Source: Sphingosinicella flava (GTDB taxonomy: Bacteria; Pseudomonadota; Alphaproteobacteria; Sphingomonadales; Sphingomonadaceae). Taken from it: DNA of 64,000 bases. The stretch is taken from the NCBI RefSeq assembly GCF_016025255.1, contig NZ_CP065592.1:1995122-2059121 (forward strand), given 5' to 3'. Shown one piece after another: positions 1 through 6,120 of this stretch (positions within the stretch are counted from its first letter, which is position 1; each line of letters begins with the position of its first letter). Under the pieces are notes generated by a model. The model saw nothing but the letters and a program-made list of their open reading frames with translations. It did no database searches and was not told where the DNA came from. The position numbers and the translations under genes were made by a program.

Positions 1-187
1 GGCGATTGCCGGGGTCAGCCTGTTCGACGTCTTTACCGGCCAAGGCGTGCCGGAGGGGCAGAAATCGCTCGCCGTCGAAGTCGCGCTCCAGCCGGGAGAG
101 AAGAGCTTCACGGATGAGGAATTGAAGGCGATTTCGGAAAGGATCGTCGCGGCGGCGGCCAAGCTGGGCGCGCGTCTGCGAGACTGA
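1..187 (+). CDS. pheT: Phenylalanine--tRNA ligase beta subunit, C-terminal fragment
   Basis: The gene is cut by the window edge; only the last 61 codons are present, read from base 2 and ending in TGA at 185-187. The fragment matches the end of the ferredoxin-fold anticodon-binding domain of PheT: an FDVF strand, the VPEGQKSLAVEV stretch, then FTDEELKAISERIV and a final helix. Known role: the beta subunit completes the heterotetrameric enzyme that charges tRNA-Phe in the cytoplasm, and this domain contacts the tRNA. A separate promoter follows, so the next gene is probably transcribed independently. Confidence 0.85.
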   Translation, partial: AIAGVSLFDVFTGQGVPEGQKSLAVEVALQPGEKSFTDEELKAISERIVAAAAKLGARLRD

Positions 188-221
188 CGTGACAGCCTAA
201 ACCGGCCGATGCGATTTCTGC

Positions 222-249
222 TTGCTGTTACATCTGTGGCGTGTATTAT
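222..249 (+). promoter_or_regulatory. Candidate sigma-70 promoter of the first GIN-domain gene
   Basis: TTGCTG at 222-227 and TATTAT at 244-249 are separated by 16 bases. They lie between the pheT stop and a clear Shine-Dalgarno AGGGAG at 265-270, which sits 7 bases before the ATG at 278. The predicted start of transcription near 256 gives a short leader. This is read by eye only. Confidence 0.4.
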
Positions 250-277
250 GCGGATATAACAGCTAGGGAGAATCGCC

Positions 278-1003
278 ATGCGTGTTGGTCTGTTGATTGC
301 CTCTGTCGCCGTGCTTGCCGCCTGCAACCTCACCGCCAATGCCCAGCGCAACGACGCCGCGGCGAGCGATGCAAGCACGCGCCGGTCCTATACCGTCGCA
401 AGCTTCGACGCCGTGTCGCTGGCCGGGCCGCATCAGGTGATCGTCACCGTCGGCGGCGCGCCCTCTGTGACCGCCGAAGGCGATGCCGACATGCTCGACA
501 GCCTCGAGATCAAGGTCGAGGGCGGCGATCTCAAGATCGGCCAGAAGAAGGGCAATTGGAACTGGACCAACCGCCGTCCGGTCACCGTCCGCGTCACCGT
601 CCCCTCCTTGAAGGCGGCCGCCATCGGCGGGTCGGGCGACATCCGCATTGACCGGGTCAATGGCGACAAGTTCACCGCCGCCATCGGGGGATCGGGCAAT
701 ATCGACGTACAGCAGCTCAGCGTCGGCAGCGCCGATTTCTCAATCGCAGGATCGGGCGACATCAAGGCGGCCGGCAAGGCCAATTCGACGACCGTGTCGA
801 TCGCCGGATCGGGCGATGTGGAGATCGGGGGGCTGGAGAGCCGCGATTCGACGGTGTCGGTGGTCGGCTCCGGCAACGCCAGCGTCCGCGCGACCGGCGC
901 CGCGTCCGTCTCCGTCATGGGGTCGGGCGACGTGCGCGTCGCGGGCGGCGGCCGCTGCGATGTCCGGAAGATGGGGTCCGGCAACGTTCATTGCGACGGC
1001 TGA
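278..1003 (+). CDS. GIN-domain (DUF2807) lipoprotein, first of a pair
   Basis: A 241-residue exported protein. The N-terminus is a lipoprotein signal with lipobox LAAC and acylated Cys at residue 16. The remainder is a DUF2807 or GIN (putative auto-transporter adhesin head) domain built from repeated beta-strand units carrying GSGD or GSGN turns about every 16-20 residues, in line with a right-handed beta-helix. The molecular function of this family is not established. The ATG has a good AGGGAG ribosome site. A second, diverged family member follows on the same strand 46 bases later, so the pair probably arose by duplication. It is likely envelope-located; substrate and partner are unknown. 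Confidence 0.8.
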   Translation: MRVGLLIASVAVLAACNLTANAQRNDAAASDASTRRSYTVASFDAVSLAGPHQVIVTVGGAPSVTAEGDADMLDSLEIKVEGGDLKIGQKKGNWNWTNRRPVTVRVTVPSLKAAAIGGSGDIRIDRVNGDKFTAAIGGSGNIDVQQLSVGSADFSIAGSGDIKAAGKANSTTVSIAGSGDVEIGGLESRDSTVSVVGSGNASVRATGAASVSVMGSGDVRVAGGGRCDVRKMGSGNVHCDG

Positions 1004-1049
1004 TCGCACCGCTTAGCGCTTGTTAACCATGAGGCGGCATGAGGAATGC

Positions 1050-1748
1050 ATGAAGTTCCTCGCCGCCTTCCTTTTCGCGCTATTCGCCATCGCTCCGGCT
1101 CCAGCGGCGGAGCGGACCTACACGGTCACTGATTTCGACCGGATTTCCGTCGAGGGGCCTTATCGCGTCACCGTGACCACCGGTTCCGCCTCGCGTGCCA
1201 GGGCGACCGGCCCGTCGCTGGCGGCGCTTGACCGGCTGAGGCTCGATGTCGAAGGCGGCACCCTGCGTATCCGGACTGCCCGTGAAACCTGGACCGGGCC
1301 GGGAGCGAATGGCCCGGTCGAAATCAAGGTGACGACCCGGCAATTGCGCGCCGTGGCCCTCTCGGGCTCCGGGCACTTATCCGTCGCGGGCGCCAAGGGT
1401 CTGCACTTCGACCTCATCGTTTCCGGCAGCGGCACGGCGGATATTGGCGGCATCGCCGTCGACCGGTTGAATGTGGTCGTGATCGGCAGCGGAGCCGCAC
1501 GGCTTTCGGGAACCGCCAAGCTGGCCGACGCGCGGGTCGAAGGATCGGCCGGATTCGATGCAGCCGGGCTGAATGTGGACGATCTGAAGATCGGAGCGGC
1601 GACGGCGGGCGAAATCACGGCTCTTGCCCGTCGCACCGCCAAGGTGGTGAGCCGGGGAAGCGGCGATATCAGGATCGGCGGCAGGCCCGCCTGCACGATC
1701 ACCGCCGAAGGCGCCGGTCTCGTGACCTGCGGCGCGGCTTCGCGCTAG
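1050..1748 (+). CDS. GIN-domain (DUF2807) secreted protein, second of a pair
   Basis: A 232-residue protein with a cleavable signal peptide (hydrophobic core at residues 4-15, AxA near residue 20) and no lipobox Cys, so it should be periplasmic rather than lipidated, unlike its upstream paralogue. The rest is a DUF2807 domain with SGSG turns, and it shares the RxYTVxxFDxxSxxGPxxVxVT opening with the first copy. I chose the ATG at 1050 because GAGG at 1041-1044 precedes it at proper spacing and the signal peptide then begins MKFL; in-frame ATG 1029 and TTG 1020 are less likely. Its TAG stop lies inside CTAG at 1745-1748, which also encodes the stop of the convergent DUF1489 gene. Confidence 0.75.
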   Translation: MKFLAAFLFALFAIAPAPAAERTYTVTDFDRISVEGPYRVTVTTGSASRARATGPSLAALDRLRLDVEGGTLRIRTARETWTGPGANGPVEIKVTTRQLRAVALSGSGHLSVAGAKGLHFDLIVSGSGTADIGGIAVDRLNVVVIGSGAARLSGTAKLADARVEGSAGFDAAGLNVDDLKIGAATAGEITALARRTAKVVSRGSGDIRIGGRPACTITAEGAGLVTCGAASR

Positions 1749-2164
1749 ATCAGCGCCAGACCGGCGAGCTTTCCCGCCAGCATCGCGGGCAGGTCGGCGA
1801 TGCCGTCGCCGCTCCCCAGATCGGCCGGCGCATCGGCGGCGGTGAGGTAACGCCAGCCCTGATGGGCGCGCTTCGGGCGGGCCTTAACCGGCACCAAGGA
1901 AGCATCGACGCGGATGATTGCCCGGCCTTCCTCCGTCTCAGCGAAGCCGAGGATTGTTTGGCGCGCGATCAGGCGATGCTTGATGATCCAGAATAGCGAC
2001 CCGCCGATCAATTCTTCGGCACGCTTCGGCTTGTAGCGCGTGACCACTGAAACGATGCCGTTTTCTATCCGCGCCGCCTGCCGGGACCGCAGAGCGTCAA
2101 AGCCGCTGCAGGCGACTGCCACCTTGCTGATATGAAGGGGATTCATGTGCGGAAGATGACGCAT
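1745..2164 (-). CDS. DUF1489 family protein
   Basis: A 139-residue soluble protein of the alphaproteobacterial DUF1489 family. Features visible are the TRYKPKRAEELIGGSLFWIIKH block, the ARQTILGF segment and the C-terminal PKRAHQGWRYL motif. Function is unknown. It starts 21 bases after the end of mgtE on the same strand, so both are probably in one transcript. The start is uncertain: an ATG at 2164 and another at 2146 (MNPLHISK) are both possible and neither has a clear Shine-Dalgarno. The 3' end overlaps the second GIN-domain gene by 4 bases. Confidence 0.7.
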   Translation of the reverse strand: MRHLPHMNPLHISKVAVACSGFDALRSRQAARIENGIVSVVTRYKPKRAEELIGGSLFWIIKHRLIARQTILGFAETEEGRAIIRVDASLVPVKARPKRAHQGWRYLTAADAPADLGSGDGIADLPAMLAGKLAGLALI

Positions 2165-2185
2165 TAGGGCTGATTTATCAATATC

Positions 2186-3586
2186 CTAGCGGACCAAGCC
2201 GGTGACAACGGCAAGGCCGAGGAAGGCGAGGAAGCCCATCGAATCGGTCGTCATCGTAACGAACACCGACGAGGCCACCGCCGGATCCTGATCGAGCCTT
2301 TCGAGAAGCACCGGCACCAGCACCCCGGCGAGCCCTGCGATCAGGATATTGATCAGCATCGCCGCGGCGATCACCGCCCCCAGCTGCGGATTGGAAAAGA
2401 CCAAAGCCGCGCCGACGCCGACCAGCACGGCGATGGTGATGCCGTTCAGCAGCGCGACCGCGATCTCGCGCTTGATCGTGCGGATCGTGTTGGATTGGGT
2501 CAGCTGGTTCGTGGCGAGTGCGCGCACCGCCACCGCCATGGTCTGCGTGCCCGCATTACCGCCGATGGAGGCGACGATCGGCATCAATATGGCGAGCGCC
2601 ACCATCTGCTCGATCGCCGCGCCGAACGCCGCGATGACGGCTGATGCCACGAGAGCCGTGAAAAGGTTGGCGATCAGCCAGCGGACGCGCGCCTGATAGC
2701 TGTCCCGTAGCGGCTGGTTGATGTCGCCTTCGCCCGCGCCGGACAGGAGAAGGACATCCTCGCCCGCTTCCTGCTGGATGATGTGGACGATGTCGTCGAC
2801 GGTGATCATGCCGACCAGGCGCCCCGCATGATCGACGACGGCGGCCGAGATGAGCGCATATTTCTGGAAGCGCAGCGCGACCTCCTCCTGGTCCATGTCG
2901 ACCGGAATCAGGGTCTGTTCGCGCTTCATCAGGTCCGACATCGGGATGTGGCGCGGCGTGCGCAGGATCCAGCTCAGCTGGATGGTGCCGACCGGATGAT
3001 GCTGCGGATCGACGACGAAGACTTCCCAGAAATCGGTGGTGAGCCCTTCGGTGGCGCGCAGATAATCGATCACCTGGCCGACATTCCAATGTTCGGGCAC
3101 CGCGATCAGGTCGCGCTGCATCAGGCGGCCGGCCGATTCCTCCGGGAAGGTCAGCGCTTCCTCGATCGCGGCGCGGTCGTCAGGGTCGAGCGCGCGGAGC
3201 ACGGCGCGCTGCTCGTCCTCCTCCAGATCCTCGATCAGCGCGACGGCGTCGTCGGTTTCGAGCTGCCCGGCAATGTCGGCCACTTCGTGCGGCTCGAGCG
3301 CGTCGATCAGCTCCTCGCGGACCCAATCGTTCATTTCCGAGAAGACGTCGCCGTCGAGCAAGTCCGCGACGGCGGCGGCGAGCGCGCGGCGCTGTTCGGG
3401 CGAGACCAGTTCGAATAAGTCGGCGACGTCGGCGGGATGCAGCGGTTCGACCAGTTCGCGGGCACCCGCAGCATCGCCGGCCTCGACACGGTCGATGACA
3501 TTGCGGACGAATTCGGGCTTCAGCCGGTCGTCCTCGTCGAGCTGCTCGGGGGGAAGGGGAGCGGTTTCGAATTCGCTGTCGCTCAT
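2186..3586 (-). CDS. mgtE: Magnesium transporter MgtE
   Basis: A 466-residue inner-membrane divalent cation channel. In order: an acidic N domain of helical repeats (about 30-135) with HPADVADL and EPHEVADI motifs, two CBS domains (about 138-260) that sense cytoplasmic Mg2+ in known MgtE proteins, and about five transmembrane helices from residue 285. The family pore signature PIVASIGGNAGTQT lies near residue 340. The ATG at 3586 follows GGAGAGG on the minus strand; the open frame continues upstream but that extension is antisense to the cyclophilin gene. It is divergent from that gene, and the DUF1489 gene follows. Confidence 0.93.
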   Translation of the reverse strand: MSDSEFETAPLPPEQLDEDDRLKPEFVRNVIDRVEAGDAAGARELVEPLHPADVADLFELVSPEQRRALAAAVADLLDGDVFSEMNDWVREELIDALEPHEVADIAGQLETDDAVALIEDLEEDEQRAVLRALDPDDRAAIEEALTFPEESAGRLMQRDLIAVPEHWNVGQVIDYLRATEGLTTDFWEVFVVDPQHHPVGTIQLSWILRTPRHIPMSDLMKREQTLIPVDMDQEEVALRFQKYALISAAVVDHAGRLVGMITVDDIVHIIQQEAGEDVLLLSGAGEGDINQPLRDSYQARVRWLIANLFTALVASAVIAAFGAAIEQMVALAILMPIVASIGGNAGTQTMAVAVRALATNQLTQSNTIRTIKREIAVALLNGITIAVLVGVGAALVFSNPQLGAVIAAAMLINILIAGLAGVLVPVLLERLDQDPAVASSVFVTMTTDSMGFLAFLGLAVVTGLVR

Positions 3587-3715
3587 CGTCCTCTCCCTAT
3601 GCGCGTTACGGTTTCGCCCTCCTAGGCGCGGATTTCCGCCGTGTCGACCCAAGCGGGCTGGCATAACGGCCATTGCGCCCTTAAGTGCCAGCCGCACCCT
3701 TTTGGAGAAAATGAC

Positions 3716-4177
3716 ATGGCCGACGCGCAGCAGACCCTGACCCTCACTCTCGACAGCGGCGGCGACGTCGTCATTCGTCTCCGTCCCGATCTCGCGCCCG
3801 GCCATGTCGAGCGGATCACGACCCTCGCCAAGGACGGCTTCTACGACGGCGTGGTGTTCCACCGCGTGATCCCCGGCTTCATGGCGCAGGGCGGCGACCC
3901 GACCGGCACCGGCACGAGCGGCTCGGACCTTCCCGACCTCAAGGCCGAATTCAGCCGCGAGCCGCATGTGCGCGGCGTCTGTTCGATGGCGCGGACGTCC
4001 AATCCGAACAGCGCGAACAGCCAATTCTTCATCTGCTTCGACGATGCCCGCTTCCTCGACGGCCAATATACGGTCTGGGGCGAAGTGATCGAAGGCATGA
4101 ACCATGTCGACGCGCTGCCGAAGGGCGAGCCGCCCGCCAATCCCGGCAAGATCATCAAGGCAACCGTCAGCGAATAA
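3716..4177 (+). CDS. Peptidyl-prolyl cis-trans isomerase, cyclophilin type
   Basis: A 153-residue cyclophilin without a signal peptide, so cytoplasmic. Diagnostic blocks are FHRVIPGFMAQGGDPTGTG, which contains the catalytic Arg, then MART, the NSANSQFFI strand, and DGQYTVWGEVIEGM. Length fits the compact bacterial PpiB class. Known reaction: isomerisation of Xaa-Pro peptide bonds during folding. The ATG at 3716 is preceded by GGAG; another ATG at 3711 is out of frame. A short-chain dehydrogenase gene starts 4 bases after the stop, suggesting one transcript. Confidence 0.9.
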   Translation: MADAQQTLTLTLDSGGDVVIRLRPDLAPGHVERITTLAKDGFYDGVVFHRVIPGFMAQGGDPTGTGTSGSDLPDLKAEFSREPHVRGVCSMARTSNPNSANSQFFICFDDARFLDGQYTVWGEVIEGMNHVDALPKGEPPANPGKIIKATVSE

Positions 4178-4181
4178 GCGC

Positions 4182-4940
4182 GTGGCGCGGCCGGTTACGC
4201 TCGTTACCGGCGCTTCGTCGGGCCTGGGCGCGGAATTCGCGCGCCAGTGCGCGGCGCGGGGCGACGAGCTGGTGCTGGCCGCGCGCCGCACGGACAGGCT
4301 GGAGGCGCTTGCCGCCGAGATCGGCGGACGCGTCCATGTCGTCCCCGCCGATCTGGCGGAACCGGACGGCGCGAAGATGCTGATGGAGAGGATCGCGGAC
4401 GAAGGCCTGACCGTCTCTACCCTCGTCAACAATGCGGGCTTCGGCCTTAGCGGCGCCTTCGCGGCGCTGCCGCTCGACCGGCAGCGGGAGATGATCGATC
4501 TCAATGTCCAGGCGCTGACCGCGCTTTGCCATCGCGTTCTGCCGGAGATGCGCGCCCGGCGCGAGGGCGCGATCCTGAACGTCGCCTCGACCGGCGCTTT
4601 TCAGCCTGGGCCGCACATCGCGGTCTATTTCGCGACCAAGGCCTATGTCCTCTCTTTCACCGAGGCCCTTCATCAAGAGCTGAAGAACAGCGGCATCCAT
4701 GTGACCGCCCTCTGTCCCGGCCCGACCCGGACCGAGTTCGCGCAAGTGGCGGGCGTGACGTCCAAGGCGTTCGATCGCTTTGCCGGATCGGCGCAAGATG
4801 TGGTTGCCGCAGGCCTGGCTGGACTGGCGCGCAATCGCGCGGTCGTCATTCCAGGCTTCACGAACAAGATCACGGCCCAGGCCGGCCGCTTCATACCCCG
4901 CGCGTTGATGCGGAGGATCGTCGCGCGGATCAAATTATAG
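4182..4940 (+). CDS. Short-chain dehydrogenase/reductase (SDR)
   Basis: A 252-residue classical SDR. Rossmann motif TGASSGLG lies at about residues 8-15, NNAG near 80-83, a catalytic Ser in NVAST, and Tyr-Lys in YFATK. The substrate cannot be inferred; the closest general annotation is an NAD(P)-dependent oxidoreductase of the DltE or YqjQ kind. GTG 4182 is chosen because it lies 4 bases after the cyclophilin stop and puts the Rossmann strand at the N-terminus; upstream starts would overlap that gene heavily. The 3' end overlaps the convergent LysR gene by 11 bases. Confidence 0.85.
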   Translation: MARPVTLVTGASSGLGAEFARQCAARGDELVLAARRTDRLEALAAEIGGRVHVVPADLAEPDGAKMLMERIADEGLTVSTLVNNAGFGLSGAFAALPLDRQREMIDLNVQALTALCHRVLPEMRARREGAILNVASTGAFQPGPHIAVYFATKAYVLSFTEALHQELKNSGIHVTALCPGPTRTEFAQVAGVTSKAFDRFAGSAQDVVAAGLAGLARNRAVVIPGFTNKITAQAGRFIPRALMRRIVARIKL

Positions 4941-5835
4941 AGGCGCCGCGCGCATTCTCGCCGCCGCTGAACAGCCAGTCGTGAAAGATGCGGACCGGAC
5001 GCCGCGCCATGGCGGAGCGGCGGCAGGCGAACCAATAGCTGTAGGGACTGTCCACCGCGATGTCGAAAAGCTGAACGAGACGGGGATCTTCCGCGCCTTT
5101 CAAATGGCTTTCCAGCATGAAGGCGACGCCGAGGCCGCGCGCGGTAGCGTCGAGGATCAGATGGCCGGAATCGAAATGATCGATGGCGGCGGGCTGCAGG
5201 TTCGGCATGCCGATCGCCGCGCGCCAATAAGAGAATGTCTCAGGCAAATCCCGGTGCACGAAGATAGTGGCCGAGGCGAGCTGGGCGGGATGGACGAAGG
5301 CGCCCGGGCCCTCCGTCATCGCACGCGATCCGATCGCGACGATGCGATTGTTGTCGAGCCGCCGCGAGTAGAGATTGGGATCGATGTCCGATGTGACCAG
5401 CGCGATCACCGCGTCCAGCCCGTCGTCGAGGCGGGAAAGGAGCTGAGGCGCGGTGTCGATGTCGATATGCAGCTCCGGATGCAAGGCCCGCAATTCAGGG
5501 AGGCGCGGCATCAGCCGCTGCGCCGCGAAAAGCGGCAGCACGCCGAGGCGGAGGCGCATCAATTCGCCCGGGCTCATCGCCCGTTCCATGGCAAGCGCGA
5601 GGGCATCGATGGACGGCGCGATGTCCTGCAACAGGCGCTCGCCATCGGAATTGAGGGTCACCGCCTGATGGCGGCGGGTGAAAAGCGGACGGCCAAGGAA
5701 GCGTTCGAGGGCCTGGAGGCGGCGGCTGAGCGCCGGGGACGATAAGGATAAAGTCTCTGCGGCTGCTTTCACCGAACCAAGGCGCGCGACTTGGACGAAG
5801 GCTTCGATCGCCGTTAAAGGTGGGAGCCGCCTCAT
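4930..5835 (-). CDS. LysR family transcriptional regulator (GcvA-like)
   Basis: A 301-residue LysR-type regulator. The N-terminal winged helix-turn-helix begins with PPLTAIEAFVQVARLGSVKAAAETLSLSSPALSRRLQALE, of which the first part is the opening helix; a two-lobed effector-binding domain follows from about residue 90. The MRRLPPLTA start resembles GcvA-type members. The start at 5835 uses AAGGA inside the first TTGCAA repeat as ribosome site; a start at 5868 would add 11 atypical Cys-rich residues. The gene is divergent from the Cdc48-like ATPase. The gap carries operator-like repeats, so autoregulation or control of the divergent transcript is plausible but unproven. Confidence 0.85.
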   Translation of the reverse strand: MRRLPPLTAIEAFVQVARLGSVKAAAETLSLSSPALSRRLQALERFLGRPLFTRRHQAVTLNSDGERLLQDIAPSIDALALAMERAMSPGELMRLRLGVLPLFAAQRLMPRLPELRALHPELHIDIDTAPQLLSRLDDGLDAVIALVTSDIDPNLYSRRLDNNRIVAIGSRAMTEGPGAFVHPAQLASATIFVHRDLPETFSYWRAAIGMPNLQPAAIDHFDSGHLILDATARGLGVAFMLESHLKGAEDPRLVQLFDIAVDSPYSYWFACRRSAMARRPVRIFHDWLFSGGENARGASII

Positions 5836-5836
5836 T

Positions 5837-5852
5837 TTGCAATCCTTGCAAC
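5837..5852. promoter_or_regulatory. Operator-like direct repeat, copy 1
   Basis: TTGCAATCCTTGCAAC, two TTGCAA palindromes in direct repeat with a 9-base period. It abuts the LysR start codon and contains that gene's AAGGA ribosome site, so a bound protein could block both transcription and access to the start. An almost identical copy lies 75 bases away at 5912. The binding protein is unknown. Confidence 0.5.
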
Positions 5853-5853
5853 A

Positions 5854-5868
5854 TTGTGCACTGCACAA
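5854..5868. promoter_or_regulatory. Palindrome TTGTGC-ACT-GCACAA
   Basis: A perfect 6-base inverted repeat with a 3-base centre, directly beside operator copy 1. A related half site, TTGCACAA, occurs at 5949-5956. It may be a LysR binding site, since these often show dyads near their own promoter, but this is inference. Confidence 0.35.
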
Positions 5869-5911
5869 CAGGTCCAGGCACGTTTTTCAGCCATGTCTGG
5901 CACTCTTATGC

Positions 5912-5927
5912 TTGCAATATTTGCAAC
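5912..5927. promoter_or_regulatory. Operator-like direct repeat, copy 2
   Basis: TTGCAATATTTGCAAC, differing from copy 1 only in the two-base spacer. The two copies are 75 bases apart start to start, close to seven helical turns, so a regulator bound at both could lie on the same DNA face. Confidence 0.5.
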
Positions 5928-5929
5928 CG

Positions 5930-6044
5930 TAACATGATTCTTCGCACTTGCACAATGAGTCGGCCGAACGGAAAAAGGATGTGCCTTTCAGGCATCCTCT
6001 CCTAAAGACTAACGGCCGGCTCCCTTTCGAGCCGGCCTTTTTTT
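5930..6044 (+). ncRNA. Candidate small RNA or structured leader ahead of the Cdc48-like gene
   Basis: Downstream of operator copy 2, the plus strand holds an imperfect hairpin around 5979-6000 (GGATGTGCC / GGCATCC), then a pyrimidine-rich unpaired segment CTCTCCTAAAG that could pair with Shine-Dalgarno sequences, and then a strong terminator. This order resembles alphaproteobacterial trans-acting small RNAs carrying anti-Shine-Dalgarno loops. No well-formed promoter was identified, and the 5' end given is approximate. The alternative is a leader or attenuator for the ATPase gene. Confidence 0.35.
6014..6044 (+). terminator. Intrinsic terminator upstream of the Cdc48-like gene
   Basis: Nine-base perfect stem GGCCGGCTC / GAGCCGGCC (6014-6022 and 6029-6037), six-base loop, then seven T (6038-6044). 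It lies 77 bases before the ATPase start codon, so it must end a short upstream transcript or act as an attenuator. Confidence 0.85.
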
Positions 6045-6120
6045 GTTCCTGCGACGGACCCGGCGGATGGAAGCGCCGTTGAGGATTCCTATCTGCCATT
6101 CGGCAATAAAGGATCATCAC

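Noticed and set aside
4104..4181. An upstream ATG for the short-chain dehydrogenase
   Set aside because: It would overlap the cyclophilin gene by 74 bases and add a basic tail before the Rossmann strand; GTG 4182 is better placed.
5898..5916. TGGCAC followed by TTGCA, resembling a sigma-54 promoter
   Set aside because: The GG and GC elements are 13 bases apart rather than the required 10.
5934..6005. A 23-codon open frame (MILRTCTMSRPNGKRM start) ending just before the terminator
   Set aside because: No Shine-Dalgarno, and its last third overlaps the imperfect hairpin; I prefer a non-coding RNA or leader, though a leader peptide is not excluded.
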